Shown in pieces: positions 1 through 11,904 of a stretch of 64,000 nt of DNA (position 1 is its first letter; every line of letters starts with the position of its first letter). The position numbers and the translations under genes are program-made. The stretch lies in the NCBI GenBank assembly GCA_030435675.1, contig CM059621.1, forward strand, positions 14,446,001 to 14,510,000, in the 5' to 3' direction. The notes beneath the pieces were generated by a model. It had not been told where the DNA came from. It was given only the letters and a program-made list of their open reading frames with translations, and ran no database searches. Source of the stretch: Steinernema hermaphroditum. Its lineage: Eukaryota > Nematoda > Chromadorea > Rhabditida > Steinernematidae.

Positions 1-2148
1 TCCAACTCGGTCTTTATCTACATCCCTGCAAACTACTTATGTCCCATTTGCTTGTCTGTGTCTAGTTTTTGTTTATTTAATGAGCGAGAGCTTTAGTTTG
101 GCTTTGGATTAAGATTGGTCGTTTGCAATGCTTCCCACGTCATACACTGCATCCATTGATTAGAAAGCTGATAACTACCATAGACAGTGGCCTTTTCTCT
201 ATCCAGTCGTCCCATTTCTTATGATTTAACGGTTAAAAGTTCAGTTCGCGACCATCGGTCTACTTTGAGCTGTGTCCCCTTCTGAAACAGTGCGTCAAAC
301 GATCCTTCGACGACCTGTCCAAATCGAATGGTGGTTCGATGACGTTCGATCGTACGATGACAAGAAATCACCAAAGTAGAGTACCCCTTGTGACCGGTGC
401 TATGGTCAGCGTTCTTGATGGACTGGATTGTCGATAACGGATTCGTGGGTGCCTCCACGTGGACTCTGGAGTTTCGATGGCTTTTGAGGAATCGTGGCGC
501 AGAGAATGGGAAAAGTGCACAAATGATCAGATGTGTTGTGGAAACTGACAGTGTGTCGGAGAGAAGTACCCTCCGCACGGCGTCATCAATGGTTCTGGAA
601 GTGGTTCTCCTCCTGAACTGACGCGACCTCTTCTAAACACTGTTTGTTCTCCATTCAGGCACAACTCATCCCTTATGATTTAACCCTTTCGTAAAACGTA
701 ACCATAAAGGACTGTTGAAATTATAGGCATCGTGTTGTCACATCGAATCAGGGAACTTCCGGCTTGTTCCGTCAGCTTCAAAACAAGAGAAGCAAAAGCG
801 GAACATGATCTTTGGCTGCTGAGTGTCGTGTCAACGTCACTGTCTTCCGTATTTTCTTATTTGTCATTTCGATTCGTCAACGAGTCCCAAACAAGGAAAC
901 TGACCTCAAACGGGGAACTTCCCGGATAGTTGAACTTGTTGAATAGTTATAGTATTTTTGGATCTCAATTCCCTTCACAATTGTCTTTGTTAAGATTCGA
1001 CTTCCAGCTAGACAATAGCTACAGATTATATTGTGAACTTTGCGAGAATTTGCACTTTACCTAGAAACTTCTCGCTTCCGCCGAATCAGCTGTTAAATTA
1101 GAATACAGAGATAGTCGGAAATTGGGTTGCTGAGAACACTAACCACATGTACAATTGAAGTGCACTTTATAGGTGTACTTTATTACCAATAGACACTGAA
1201 AATGCATACGAAGGCGCAATGAAAAATGCAATGATAAAACGATACGATTTTCAGGTTCTTTGCTCATAAGTACAGGAAAGATTCGGGTGGAAAGTGCTTA
1301 ATTTTTTCCCTGAAGAGTACTATGTAGTCAAAGGAGAAGACACCGACCGAATCGACCGACCGTCCATGTGGATAGGGAAACCGAAAACTTTCAAGATAAT
1401 CGAAGGAGAAGACACCGACCGAGATCTCTCCTCTGGTCTAATTGGCCTAAACTGCAGTCTCCAAGCCTTTTCGATGGCTTTCTTGAGGGCAGGAATTGAG
1501 GTGTGTCTGAGGTACTGCCGTGACTGCGGAACTGAGTCGTACTGCGTTCCTTGCGCATGCAAAAGCATTCCCCCAAGCGTTTTCGATGGGACTGAGAACC
1601 GGAGTGCATGCTGGCCAAGGCTGAACGTCGATGTTCTTGACCTGCTGTCACTTCTTTGTGCTTTGCGACGCATAAATCGCCGTTGAAAATTTGGCACATT
1701 GAAAAATTGGAAATCGGTTAGGAACGGAATCGCCATAGCCATTTTCCAAAATCGGTTCTTATTCCTTGCCATACCCACCATTTGTATTCCGTTCTTTGTG
1801 TACAGTTCTGAAAAATAAAGCGTTGATAGAATACAATAGCATGTTGCTGCTTTACTAAAGACCTCGAAATTCATCGTGAACGACAATATGACATGACTCT
1901 TAAACTCTATGAACACGCGACAACTCACAAAGCCCAGGAGGATAAGGCTCAGAAGAATTCTGGACCATCCAAACTGTTTCTGATTTTTAATTCGAGAGAA
2001 AACATATCATAGCATGAAATACCCCTTTAGCGTTTTGAGATCTGACTGGCTTCCAGTTGCAGCGGTCGAACTCTCGACGTCTCCCCCGTCACGGCCATTG
2101 ATGATGCCACCGCTAAAGGACGCCGTCACAACGAGTTCTATGACAGGC
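1..2148. other. Intergenic DNA, no gene supported
   Basis: Open frames here are short or lack any recognisable motif, and no chain of them joined by splice signals gives a protein family. A 21-nt word (AAGGAGAAGACACCGACCGA) occurs twice, near 1330 and 1402, inside the longest frames, so those frames are partly repeat-derived. The right edge is the 3' flank of the srt gene. The left edge of the window may hold the flank of an unseen gene. Confidence 0.5.
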
Positions 2149-4266
2149 TCACCCACGTTTGCAAGTCTTCCTGAATCCCAGCATTCGGAAAACATTTCTC
2201 TGAATGGTCCTATTGAAGAGAATGTACACGAAGGCCGGCCCTCCATTGCTGCCTTGCCACGTGATCGCGGCTCCCACGATGACCCATTCGGGGGGTTCGA
2301 AGAACTGCATGTAGAGGTAGACGAGGCCGGTGATGGCGTTGAGAAGACAGATGAAAGCCGCTTGGAGGAAGATCTAGAGGCCAAAGGTTTGTGAGGGTCT
2401 TTCATGGCAGCAGATCTCTACCGTTTTCTGGATATGCACTTGTCCTCCAGAAGAACGACTTTGAAGACAGAGCTTAGCGATCATCCCAGTGTAGAGAACG
2501 AAGAGGACTACGGTAATGCCAATGTTGTTGACCCCCATCATCGGGTTGTAGTACTTAACACAGCGTTTTTTGTCTATAAGTCTCTTCCCGATTCGCACCT
2601 TTGCCTCGGTTGTGACATTAAAGCCAAAATAGGGATCGTAGAACCAGCTACCGCCAATCGACGTGAAGAGAATCGGCGGAGGGACGACCACCATCACGAG
2701 TCCGTAGAGGATTGAGACGATGCACCAGAGATGCGTTCTGAATCCCGAGAACAGCACATCGGTCAGCTCCTTGCCTCCGCAGGTGTCCAAGAAGCGATTG
2801 ATGGCGAGGAAGAAGCACAAACCACACTGGGAACACCAAATCGCTAAATTTCTTTTGCACAAGGAGAGCAGGTGCCAAGCTCACAGAAGGCGAAGGTTCC
2901 CGAGACGTAGATGAAGTTGGGCATCGAGCAGAAAACCGCCCCGGTGACCAGCAAGAAGCCGTTGATGAAGCCGTCTATGATTTGGGAGAGGACGTCGATT
3001 ACACCGAGGTAGAACATGATCTTGTAGCACGTGTTTTGGATGAACTCTTTGCGCTTCATCACGATCAAACAAGGGATGTAGAACACCTAAAAGTCAATGT
3101 GTTTAGCGGCATTCTAGGAAAGGATGCTGTACGAGGTGTACCATTCAGAATAAAATTGGAAATGGGCCACTATAAACATTCTCCCCCTCTCCCAGGATCG
3201 TGTCACAAGTACATCGTGTAGCAAGAAAACATTCCCCCAGGGAAGGATACTGTACAAAGGGGCACCATTCAGAATATAGGGTCGGAAAGTTGGAAATTCA
3301 CGATCATAGACATTCTTCAGGGGGGGAGTTCTTTATGCTATTTATTTCTCTCCCAAGATATGTACATAGTGTCACAAGAAAACCATACCCAGAGATAGAC
3401 AGAAAGACAGAACGAAATCCACCCCCTTCCTCATTCCCCCACAGACAGACCTTTCGATGATTGTATGTTAGACAGAACTCCAGACACTGACAGCCGTTTG
3501 TGATGAGAATCATTGTGAAGCGGTGAGAAACCGACCGATTTCACACGGATTTCTCTTGAAAGATGAGTGTCATTGCTTGCGGTGAATGTCTGGCAGACAG
3601 CTGGAGTTGCTTAAAAGTTATAAGGTCAGAACTCCCGATTCTATTCGCATACACTAGCTGCACGGCGAGCTAACGTTTGTTTAAGTGCTAATTCAAACGT
3701 GAATATTTCAAGTGAAATACATTTCATTTTCCATCAGTAAACAGCCATTCAAAAAGCTCATTCTACCACTAAAAACACCAACCTAAGTGTGTGTGTCATT
3801 GCTATATCGTGCTTTTCGCTGGGAAACGTAATGCTGAAGATCGTAACACCCATGACCGAATTCCCTTACGGTACTTTCTCGCATAGCCGAGCAGAGACTG
3901 ATGTGTTGTGCAAACTGATGTGGTTTACGCGAATTTCCTAAGGAGATAAGTGGCCAGAAGCAGCTCTAGCACACAGGATCTGAAGAAAGAGAATCGGTTC
4001 GTGTTGTAAGGAGGAAAAGGCGGAATGTTGCATTTTCGATGGGACAGTCAGTATTAAAGTAATGTTGAAGATTATATTTTATGTAGATTATGTTCAAAGG
4101 CTACAGTTCCCGCATCCAAACTCACCAAAGCAATGGTCGAAAACGTAATGCTGAAGAAGCCATGACCGTATCTCGGAATTCCCTTAGCGTTCCATTCCTC
4201 TTGGCTGAAGTAATCACACGAGTACCGTTCCTTCCATGTTTTGTGACGAAAGATGTACACTTCCAT
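2149..4266 (-). CDS. Serpentine chemoreceptor, class T (srt)
   Basis: Seven-transmembrane chemosensory GPCR of the nematode srt family, expected in the ciliary membrane of sensory neurons. Four exons: 4266-4126, 3086-2885, 2843-2422, 2373-2149; 329 residues, the usual family length. Family marks seen in order are the N-terminal YSCDYFSQEEW block, LVFYIPCLIVM in helix 1, FSIWCSQCGLCFFLAINRF in helix 3, the GGSWFYDPYFG loop, and the helix 6-7 pair ending VYILFNRTIQRNVFRMLG. Introns 2 and 3 are only 41 and 48 nt, while intron 1 is about 1.04 kb and contains a diverged tandem repeat. Phases agree across all junctions. The 48-nt intron is a multiple of three with an in-frame stop, so it must be spliced. 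The start could lie further upstream, but the ATG used fits the family N-terminus. Confidence 0.88.
3117..3390. repeat. Diverged tandem duplication inside srt intron 1
   Basis: Two units of roughly 115-150 bp follow one another. Each begins with a GGAAGGAT(G/A)CTGTAC-like word, continues with ACCATTCAGAATA, and ends with CTCTCCCA(G/A)GAT and a GTGTCACAAG/AAGAAAAC block. The units start near 3117 and 3239. This enlarges an intron in a genome where introns are normally near 45 nt. No coding potential is seen. Confidence 0.6.
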
Positions 4267-6680
4267 TGCGGGCTAGAGCAGTTCGGGCAGGATTAAGTTA
4301 CAATAGTGACCCTTTATACCTTGAGATGTCCTTGTTTCCCGAGGAAAGGGCGGATCTGAAAGGGGCGGTTCAAAAGCCGAAAAGGCCACTAAAGTGCCTT
4401 TCTGTGCATATATTGGATTTTCCAGGGTATCACTCTTAAGAGGTCCTTCTTATGTGAAAGTCTGTGCACCTTTTCATAAGTACCCAAGACATACAATTCT
4501 TGGATAAATTTTGTTAATTAACAGAAATCGTGTAATGCTTTTTGCACTGATTGGTCGGAAGCATGGGAGAGTTTCACTGGTTAGTCCAATCGCAGGAACA
4601 TGGGAAAATTGGTCGTAAAACTGAGAAATGTGGATTTTTGGAAACGGTGTTGTCATGTGAGGATAAAAAAAAGACATTCCGGGGAGAAGACTCAGAAGAG
4701 CAGCAGGGATGTAAAGTACAGTCTGCTGAATAGTGATAGGGCCACCCCATAGAGCAATTAAAGGACAGCGATTCGAACGACATGGGAGGATGGTCAGATT
4801 CTTCTCAATTTGATCAAAAATATGCCGAAGGTACTCTTTTATGTCCATGGAAGCTACGCTGTCTGGCAGCTAAGTATCACTGAGGGCATGGATTCCTGAA
4901 AATCGTGAAATAACAGGCTTTATCTTTATGATTGTGTCAACTATATACATAAATCTAGACTGCATCAATAAAATGACGAACAAATGACTCACTATTCTAA
5001 TTTGCCTAAACTTTTGGCAATATTACTGAATGTTGGTGCTGTCAGTAGTCCAAATTTCAAGCCTAAGAACCGGAGTTTCGATTCACGTTCCCTCTGCACG
5101 TTCTTTTTACACCAACTCACTTGGAGTGGCTCTGCAATTTTAGTTTTTTTTATTTTTGGCTTCAACCACGAACAGCATAGGTTTGTCACACCTTCATGGC
5201 AATTCAATGTGAGTGTGAGAATGCAAATGTGAGCATTTTCATGGAGCACGAAACACCTTTGTCAATGTGGCGCAGTGGGTATGTCATCTGTCTGCCTATG
5301 TTCCAATCTTAGCGCGAAATGTTTGACCGTTACCGTAAGTGGGACTAAAGACCTTATTGACTATTTCTTGTCCAAGATGTAGCCCATCTTTACGTTCATT
5401 GCTGGCGACTTCTTTCTCCTCGGCCATCTTCCTGTTTTCTGCAAATCCTGGAACCCAATTGTTCATCACCATACACTGTCACTGCAACAGCCTAACAGCT
5501 TAATTAATTGTGTCAGTTGAATTCACTTTGTTCTCTCTGGCAGTTGGAGTAATTGAATGAAGATATGTCAAGAACTGATTTTCAAACAGCTTCGTATAGT
5601 GTAGTGTCTGATCATCATGGAAGCTTAAAAGGTCAAAGAAAATTATTGTGGAAAAAAAATTATTGTGGAATTAAAGGTCAAGATTAAGATTCGCACGAAA
5701 AAAAAGAAGTAAAGAATTCAGAAGGTTCACACATCACATGAAGTTCTTTTTTATTGAAAGAGACGTACTTTCACATACGCAATCGAGACTAAAGAAAGTC
5801 CAAGTGTCCATAAAACCATCCATATTAGAAATTTCCGTAATCTATATATTACAAATTAGGAGTTTTAGCGTCCGCACCACCGTACAAATCTGTTCACGTT
5901 GTACATGCCAAAGAAACAGTTCTAAATAAAAACAGATACTATCAACAGAAATATTGAAAATGCCGTACCAAAAAGTCACCAAAGAACATCCACAGGACTT
6001 CACTCTTATGATCTCTATCTTCATGTTTTCGTGTAAGTGCCCAAAAAGTGCATTTCAAAACAAGTATGACTAAACAGAGTGTTTGTTTTTCAATAAAGAA
6101 AACATGACTGTTCGTCTATATTTGAGCTCACATACGGTATGCACACTTACGAGCAACAAACACCAGTGAAAACATGCCATAATATGGGTCAAAAGGACAT
6201 ATTTCTGTCAATCCGCAAAGACCTCTCAATGATGCTTAATTCCAATCCGTCTTAAAGTTCAGTTCCGGTACATTATTAAGTCATCATCGGAGATGTTCTC
6301 ACGTGGTTATGCGCGCCACAGAGGTTTTTTATTCCATTGTCTGTAGTGGTCATGGTCAACCACGTAAGATTAGCATTTTTTTCAACTACCCATAGGCATG
6401 TCATACCTTTTGTGCATATAAATATGAACTTTCTCGGACAGCACAATAAAGAATGTAGACAGATACACATTCGGAGCGCTAGTTTCCTCGTAGGTCCCTG
6501 CTCATGGGCGAGCGAATTGAGCCTGGCTAAGGCTCCATCACATATCGAGCAAGTTTTTGAATTTTTGGTTTTAGGTGGTAAAAAGGTTTTCGGACAAAAA
6601 GCTGTTTACGCATCGAAGAGGACAATTCGGACAACTCCAAAATTCAGAATTCTCGACAAAAATTTCGTAGAATCATTTTA
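4267..6680. other. Intergenic AT-rich DNA, no gene supported
   Basis: Upstream of the srt gene, so its promoter should lie in the first few hundred bases. All frames are short and low in complexity, none with splice partners or domains. Nothing else is seen. Confidence 0.5.
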
Positions 6681-6714
6681 GAAAATTGAAAAAATTCAAA
6701 AGTAAAAAAAATAC

Positions 6715-7068
6715 ATGCAAGTCCGAGGCACAAGATATTTTACACCAGCACGGTCGCCGTCGCCCCGTGAGCGGAGCCGATGCCCCTCCGAGGAGCCCTG
6801 CCTCCAAACGCGGACGCCAGGAGCGCTCCGTCCTCCAGAGGACCGAAGACGCGCTAACCGACAGCGACGACGATGGCGAATTCCTCAAGAGCCTTGTTCA
6901 GGGTACTGTAGCGGGCGCATATAGCCCCTTAAGGACAACCACTCGCGTCTGGATCAGCGCTTCGAAACGCCAACGACGAAGTCGATTCTGAAGCGCCGGG
7001 ACACGGCTGTAGCAAAAAGACCGGGAAACCGTGGAACAAGACGGGGATTACGGTATTCCGAAGTGGTT
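6715..7068 (+). pseudogene. Coding-like fragment, possibly a degenerate or partial gene
   Basis: A CG-rich island in AT-rich DNA. One frame up to about 6900 reads an Arg/Ser/Pro-rich then acidic segment (ALTDSDDDGEFLKSL). Another frame from about 6939 reads FETPTTKSILKRRDT and RRGLRYSEVV before a stop at 7068. SILKR followed by a basic-hydrophobic R-Y/F-S motif is seen in nuclear proteins that dock PP1. The two frames could be joined in phase by a 38-nt intron (GTTCAG..TTAAG), shorter than any other here. No start exon was found. A relic with a frameshift and a real gene with an unseen 5' exon are both possible. Confidence 0.3.
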
Positions 7069-7649
7069 TAAGTGGTCAGCACCGGCGCAACCGCTACTTA
7101 GCTACCGTATCCGGCAACAGTCAGCGGAGCGTCTAATTACCCCTCCGGCGCGTCGACTTTTGGCGTATCTGGGCCTCCAGAAAAAGAAAAATTTTTAAAG
7201 AAGCGATGCCAAATTTTCATATTTACGTATTTTGCAAATAGCAACAATGATAGATACATCTGATGCTTATCCGCCTTTATTGGTACGGTAGCGGCCGCAT
7301 GTCGCAGAAAAGCGAGGTCCCGGCGTGAAACCCCTGCATCCCTTTCCCCAGGAGGACAGAATTCGCCCTGTTTTTTACAAAGCGTTTGTGAACGCTTCCG
7401 TCGCCGTAATGAAGTCCGATTCGAACGCTGTGTTAGTTTCTGGAGTCACGGTGGTTCAGTTCTCAAATTTTAGCGAAAATTTACTACTTTTAGGGTTACT
7501 TATTTAATCGCTTACATGTGAGAAGTGTAGTCATTTTCGGGAAAACGCGTTTTTTTGTGAAGTTCACTGTCGAACGGTCTAACCCGCAACTGTCTACCGC
7601 GCCCTCTACTATTTCTTTTTCCTATGCCGTCAATTTCAGGTTCACAAGA

Positions 7650-7992
7650 ATGTCAGCAAAAGAAGAAGTCATTGGTGGTGCGTTAAAACTGAAGAAGGGA
7701 GGCGTTTCAAAAAAGAAGAAGAAGACTGATATCCAGAAAGTTGACATCACCATCAAGAAAGCAGAGGAAACGCCGAAAACGGAAGCAGAACTCAAATTCC
7801 AGAAGCGGCAGAGAGAGACTGTGGTGAGTTTTGACCGATTTCTGGACGTTTGAATACGGTTTGCGTGTTTAGGAACGACGCTTGTTGAAGAAGGCATCGG
7901 AGAGCCACAAGGAACGTGTAGACAAGTTCAACAAGCAGATGGCGGAGCTCACAGAATACAACGAAGTTCCGAAAGTCTCCTGGACGAAGTAA
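7650..7992 (+). CDS. FAM32A-like nuclear protein
   Basis: Small basic protein of 97 residues in two exons (7650-7823, 7873-7992) split by a 49-nt intron. The N-terminus GGALKLK, a run of lysines (SKKKKK) near residue 20 and the C-terminal block ending NEVPKVSWTK are the hallmarks of FAM32A, whose human form ends DIPKVSWTK. FAM32A is a component of the catalytic spliceosome that reaches the active site and affects 3' splice-site use; a similar role is inferred. A TTTCAG acceptor ends 11 nt before the ATG and is a good spliced-leader candidate. It runs convergently with the PP1 gene, their ends only about 70 nt apart. Confidence 0.87.
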
Positions 7993-8059
7993 CAGCACCT
8001 GGGTTTTTTTTCGTTTCAGGATGTATTTAAACGGTTTCACAGTAAAGTTCACGTTTCTT

Positions 8060-9133
8060 CTAAAGTTCACGTTTCATCTTGAGCGATTTGTGTGTCGATC
8101 TGAGGACTTCGAATGTGCAGAGAAGCTCTCCATGGACTACCATCACCCCTGCGGCATTGTCGAACTCTCCACAGTAGTGCGGCGCGCTGAACAGTGTAAC
8201 CAGTCTGCGTTTGGCGAAGAATTCGTATCCGTCCTGAACCACTTGGTGGGCTCTATAAAGTGCGTTGTGTATGTCAATTGTTCAGGCTTACGCACCGAGC
8301 GACCAGGTCGATATCCATGGTTTGGCAAAATTCTTTCACGACGTCGGCTCCGAAGACGTACGAAATTCCACGTGTATTCGGATGCCATCCTTTAATCAAC
8401 CTCTCGGGATCAGCCCAAAGAAGGTCGGTCTCAATCGACGGATTCGCTGGATCGAGCGGGCGAACAATCCTCCGCAATTGGTCCCAGTTATCCATTGCTG
8501 GCGAGAGACCCCCATGCATGCAGAAGATCCTTCCGCCGATTAGCGCACAAATGGGCAAGCAGTTGAACACGTCCTGAAGGAGATCGTTACTAGTGGGACT
8601 GGAAGAACTGCACAAGCCTGGAAGACCTGCCACAAGCGCACGCTGTAACGACGCTGGCACTCGTCGTAAAAACCATAGACACGGTTGATGCCGGCGGTCT
8701 CATGATTACCGCGAAGCACGAAGAAGTTCTCCGGATACTTCACCTTGTAACAAAAGAGCAAACAGATCGTCTCCAGGTTATTTTTGCCGCGGTCGACGTA
8801 GTCGCCGAGGAAGAGGTAGCTCGCGTCGGGCGGAAATCCACAACGGTTGAAGATGCGGAGAAGGTCCTTATACTGGCCGTGAATGTCGCCGCACACCTAA
8901 AAGAACAACGGAAGTAAGGTAAGCACGATAAATGCATGAAATACCTTTATTGGCGCTTCAACTTCTAGCAGTGGAGGCTGCGAAAGGAAAACATCTCGCG
9001 CGATGTTGCAGAGGAGCACGATTTCCTCTTCGAGAACGGTGCACCTCAGCGATACGTTCTCTAGGGTTACCGACAAAAAACGATCGATCAAGCTGTCGAG
9101 TTTGAAAGCCATGCGACCACCGACCGCACCCAA
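8060..9133 (-). CDS. PP1-type serine/threonine phosphatase, sperm-like
   Basis: Catalytic subunit of protein phosphatase 1. Exons 9133-8945, 8896-8618, 8573-8296 and 8252-8060; 312 residues, normal for PP1. Metal-binding motifs are intact: GDIHGQ (66-71), GDYVDRG (94-100), GNHE (126-129), and near the C-terminus [11 protein letters not shown]. The [17 protein letters not shown] stretch and PANPSI/LLWADPE wording resemble the nematode sperm PP1s GSP-3/GSP-4 more than somatic PP1, so a role in sperm meiosis or motility is inferred. Intron 2 must use a GC donor (CAG|GCTTGT); a GT donor nine bases earlier would delete three residues of the conserved LW-x3-D/F-N-C-L block. A second ATG at codon 8 is an alternative start. 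Confidence 0.9.
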
Positions 9134-9482
9134 CGATAAGTCGCATCCAAGAGTGAGAGCAAGCTACACTTGTGGAGCAATTAGCATCCTGTCTAGATGG
9201 AGCTACCACCACGCAATAATATATAGTTCTTTGCGGTCATGAAGACCACAAAGAATTGGTCGGTTTTCAGAAACATTCTGCAGTTGCACAACTACAACAG
9301 CTACAGTAAACTCCAAGTTCATTGCGCATTTCGCTCCCACATGGCCTCAAGGTCATACTAGACAGCTATAGTCTAGACAGTAATCATGTCTGGTAACTTT
9401 GTTCGCGCGCTCTTTACAGCTCTTCGCCGTTCATTTGAGAGCGGTCGAGCGCGCGAGTCTTTCGCCAAATCAAGAAGCTGAC

Positions 9483-10563
9483 ATGGAAAACTGTGGTTCG
9501 CGTAAACGCAAGGCGCTCACCTCGCGCCATCCAAACGTAGAAAAGCCCGCTGACGAACCGGAACTTCGTCGCACCGCCTTTACAAAGACACGGACCGTCG
9601 TCGACCACAACTTCAAGTACGTTCAGCCCCTTGGTATCTGATCTATTTCCGCTTTAGTATCGACGGAGACGTATCCGGTGTAGACGGACAGATCGACATC
9701 GAGACGAACGTCGTCGACGTGAAGGAGGAGCCGAGCGATGCCCACTTGCAGAGAGTGGAAGCGCGCCACATCGATATCGTTGCTGCCAATCCCATCACTA
9801 TCCATACCGACGACCTTATGGATATCATGGGTAGAGTGACTTTCGCTCCAGCGGACTACAGGACAGCCACTGCTGCCGCAATCGTTAACCTCAACTTTTT
9901 GAATGTTTGCCGCTTGGTTCTACATTCTGCGTATTTTAAGAGTGTTTCTTCAGATCCGCTCCAGCAATTTCGTGCACTTCTTTCTCACATGCATTCCTCG
10001 CGGAATTCGCCATCTGCGTCTTGAAGGCAACCTAAATTTCCCGATTGCCGTCACTCATCAGCTGAAAATTCTCCTCCTCAACCGTTTGCTTGAGGTGAAT
10101 AGAACTTCTTCACCACTTCTTGAATTAATATTTGCACATTCAGAACCTCGTGATCCGCAATTGTGTCCGTATTGACGACCAGTTGGTTGTTCCGCCGAAC
10201 ATTCTCGACATTATCATCTCCAACTACTCCGAATTTGGCCACATCGTGCTTCTTGGAGAGCGAGGTCTGGATCAGGAAGCCGTATGGAACTTCATCCTGT
10301 CACTCGTGCAAAACGAGAACCCACTGAAGTTCCGTTCAGCGGCTATCAGTTTCGAAGGATCGCACGAGGAAATGGCAGCTCGTATCGCGCATATCAGGGA
10401 GAATTTTGAACCGGTGATTGCGCGTCCGAAACCTTCGTGGGCAGACAAACCGCGAAAAGGTGGCCTGCAGAAGGCCGAGAATCCGAGGGCAGTGCTCAGG
10501 AACCGTCACGGAATTGTTCGAATTGGACTAACGATGAATTATATCCAGATCAAGTGCGACTAA
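9483..10563 (+). CDS. F-box-like protein, nematode-type
   Basis: Four exons (9483-9616, 9658-9904, 9954-10094, 10144-10563) separated by 41-49 nt introns, all phases consistent; 313 residues. Residues about 94-125 (TIHTDDLMDIMGRVTFAP) have the spacing of an F-box, the Skp1-binding module of SCF ubiquitin ligases. The rest shows leucine-rich, beta-strand-like wording (IRHLRLEGN, LVIRNCVRI, GHIVLLGERG) typical of the variable substrate domains of nematode F-box families. The F-box is weak, so substrate-adaptor function is inference. A VKEEP site near residue 66 fits a SUMO consensus. A TTTACAG acceptor at about 9419 could serve trans-splicing. Confidence 0.6.
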
Positions 10564-10754
10564 TTTCCATGTTTTGTATATTTTCGTGACTTTTAATGGT
10601 AATACGATATGTCTTATATTCAAGTGTCTTCGGTTCTCTGGAGTGATCTTCCCATTTTAGGTCAGATATATTACCTTCCAGCCCACCAGTAATAACAGAA
10701 ACAAATGTACAATGATAAGTTCAAGAATGTCGTTGTTATCACACGACTCGCCAG

Positions 10755-11198
10755 TTATTCTGTCTTCTGCAAGGTAGCACCTTTCCACTCATAGCGGCGA
10801 TTCTGGAACCATTTCTGTGCCTGCGCAAACGTCATCTCAGCGTCGGCGGCGACCTTCGCGATCTGCTCCGACGTTGGCTCGTATGTCACCTCGAAGAGAT
10901 TGGTGAGCAACTCCACCTGCTTCGGCGAGAATTTGGTACCCTTCCGAGACTTCTGCTTCTTCTTCTCCTCGTCCTGTTCTTCGGGTTCGTTCTCCGATCG
11001 GCGGCGTTTTCTTCCTCGTTCCTCGTCCGTATTCTTCGGCCGCGTCTGCGACGTGAACTCCTCGAGTCCGAGAGCGCGCAGAAGACGGTCTTCGAGTAGT
11101 TTGGCGATGTCGATCTTGATCGTCCTTCCGCGGTCAATCCAGCTGTCGGCGCTGGCGGCGATCAGACGGTCGAGCAGTGACGCGGATTCGGATTCCAT
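10755..11198 (-). CDS. Orphan homeodomain protein
   Basis: Single exon, 147 residues. The C-terminal 60 residues form a homeodomain: KFSPKQVELLTNLFEV in helix 1, TSEQIAKVAADAEM in helix 2, and the recognition helix AQKWFQNRRYEWKG with the invariant W, F, N and R. The protein ends seven residues after it. The N-terminal half is acidic/basic low complexity with a lysine-rich nuclear-localisation stretch (GRKRRRSENE). It fits none of the well-known classes by eye and is unusually short, so a DNA-binding transcription regulator of unknown class is the best call. A TTCTAG acceptor 15 nt before the ATG suggests trans-splicing; an upstream ATG at 11222 is in frame but lies before that acceptor. Confidence 0.78.
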   Translation of the reverse strand: MESESASLLDRLIAASADSWIDRGRTIKIDIAKLLEDRLLRALGLEEFTSQTRPKNTDEERGRKRRRSENEPEEQDEEKKKQKSRKGTKFSPKQVELLTNLFEVTYEPTSEQIAKVAADAEMTFAQAQKWFQNRRYEWKGATLQKTE

Positions 11199-11904
11199 TT
11201 GAAAGTATTCTAGAACACACAATTAAATGCAAGAGAAGTTAAAAACGCGGAGGGAAACAAAAGTCAGCAAGCGCGAAGGTTCTCAAATGCCTAGAAATTT
11301 GCAGACAGACGACGGTCTGCAAGTGTGTTTCTGCTTCGATATACCGTCGGTCGTTCGGAGGGGAAGCAAAGCAACCTACTTCAAGAGTTGAGGCGACTGC
11401 AATCATCAACACCATTGTAATGCACCCTCTAATTGGCTAACGGCTGTCTGCAAACAATCTGCAGAACTAGACATAGACAAATCACGACTTTGCAAAGCTC
11501 ATTTTGTTTTGGTGAACCCCTGTTAGCGGTCGGTCGGAAAGACGAAAATGGGTCCTACCAGTGATTCCCTGCAGCTCACTTCGCTCACCGTACCCTTGGT
11601 GTTTACCACTTGCATCAATGTTTTCGCTTCTTTACCTGCAAAGAAATGCTGTTTGGTTTCTTCCCCGCAACGAGAGCTGCACATGTAAATGCAAATTTCT
11701 TTATTCTCATTTGAAACTCATCAAGACACATAGCTGCAGTGAATAATCTCAGTTCTTTCAAAAAGTCAACAAAACCGAAAAGAATCGAAACTGAAGTGCT
11801 CGAATAAAGCTTAGAGAGGCGGGGACGGAGAAGCGACATGGTGGAGACCCGCGATGCGAAGTGTCTTCTGGGCAATAAGTTAACAAGGAAGGCAGCGACG
11901 GGCT
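11199..11904. other. Intergenic between homeodomain gene and MIG-2 gene
   Basis: Contains the promoter side of the homeodomain gene and the 3' flank of the Rac gene. Two GTCTGCAAA-type words occur near 11307 and 11448, belonging to the dispersed GTCT/AGAC motif set. No coding exon was found. Confidence 0.45.

Noticed and set aside
1320..1928. A 202-codon open frame on the minus strand
   Set aside because: No domain, contains a short direct repeat, overlaps other open frames on both strands, and has no splice or promoter support.
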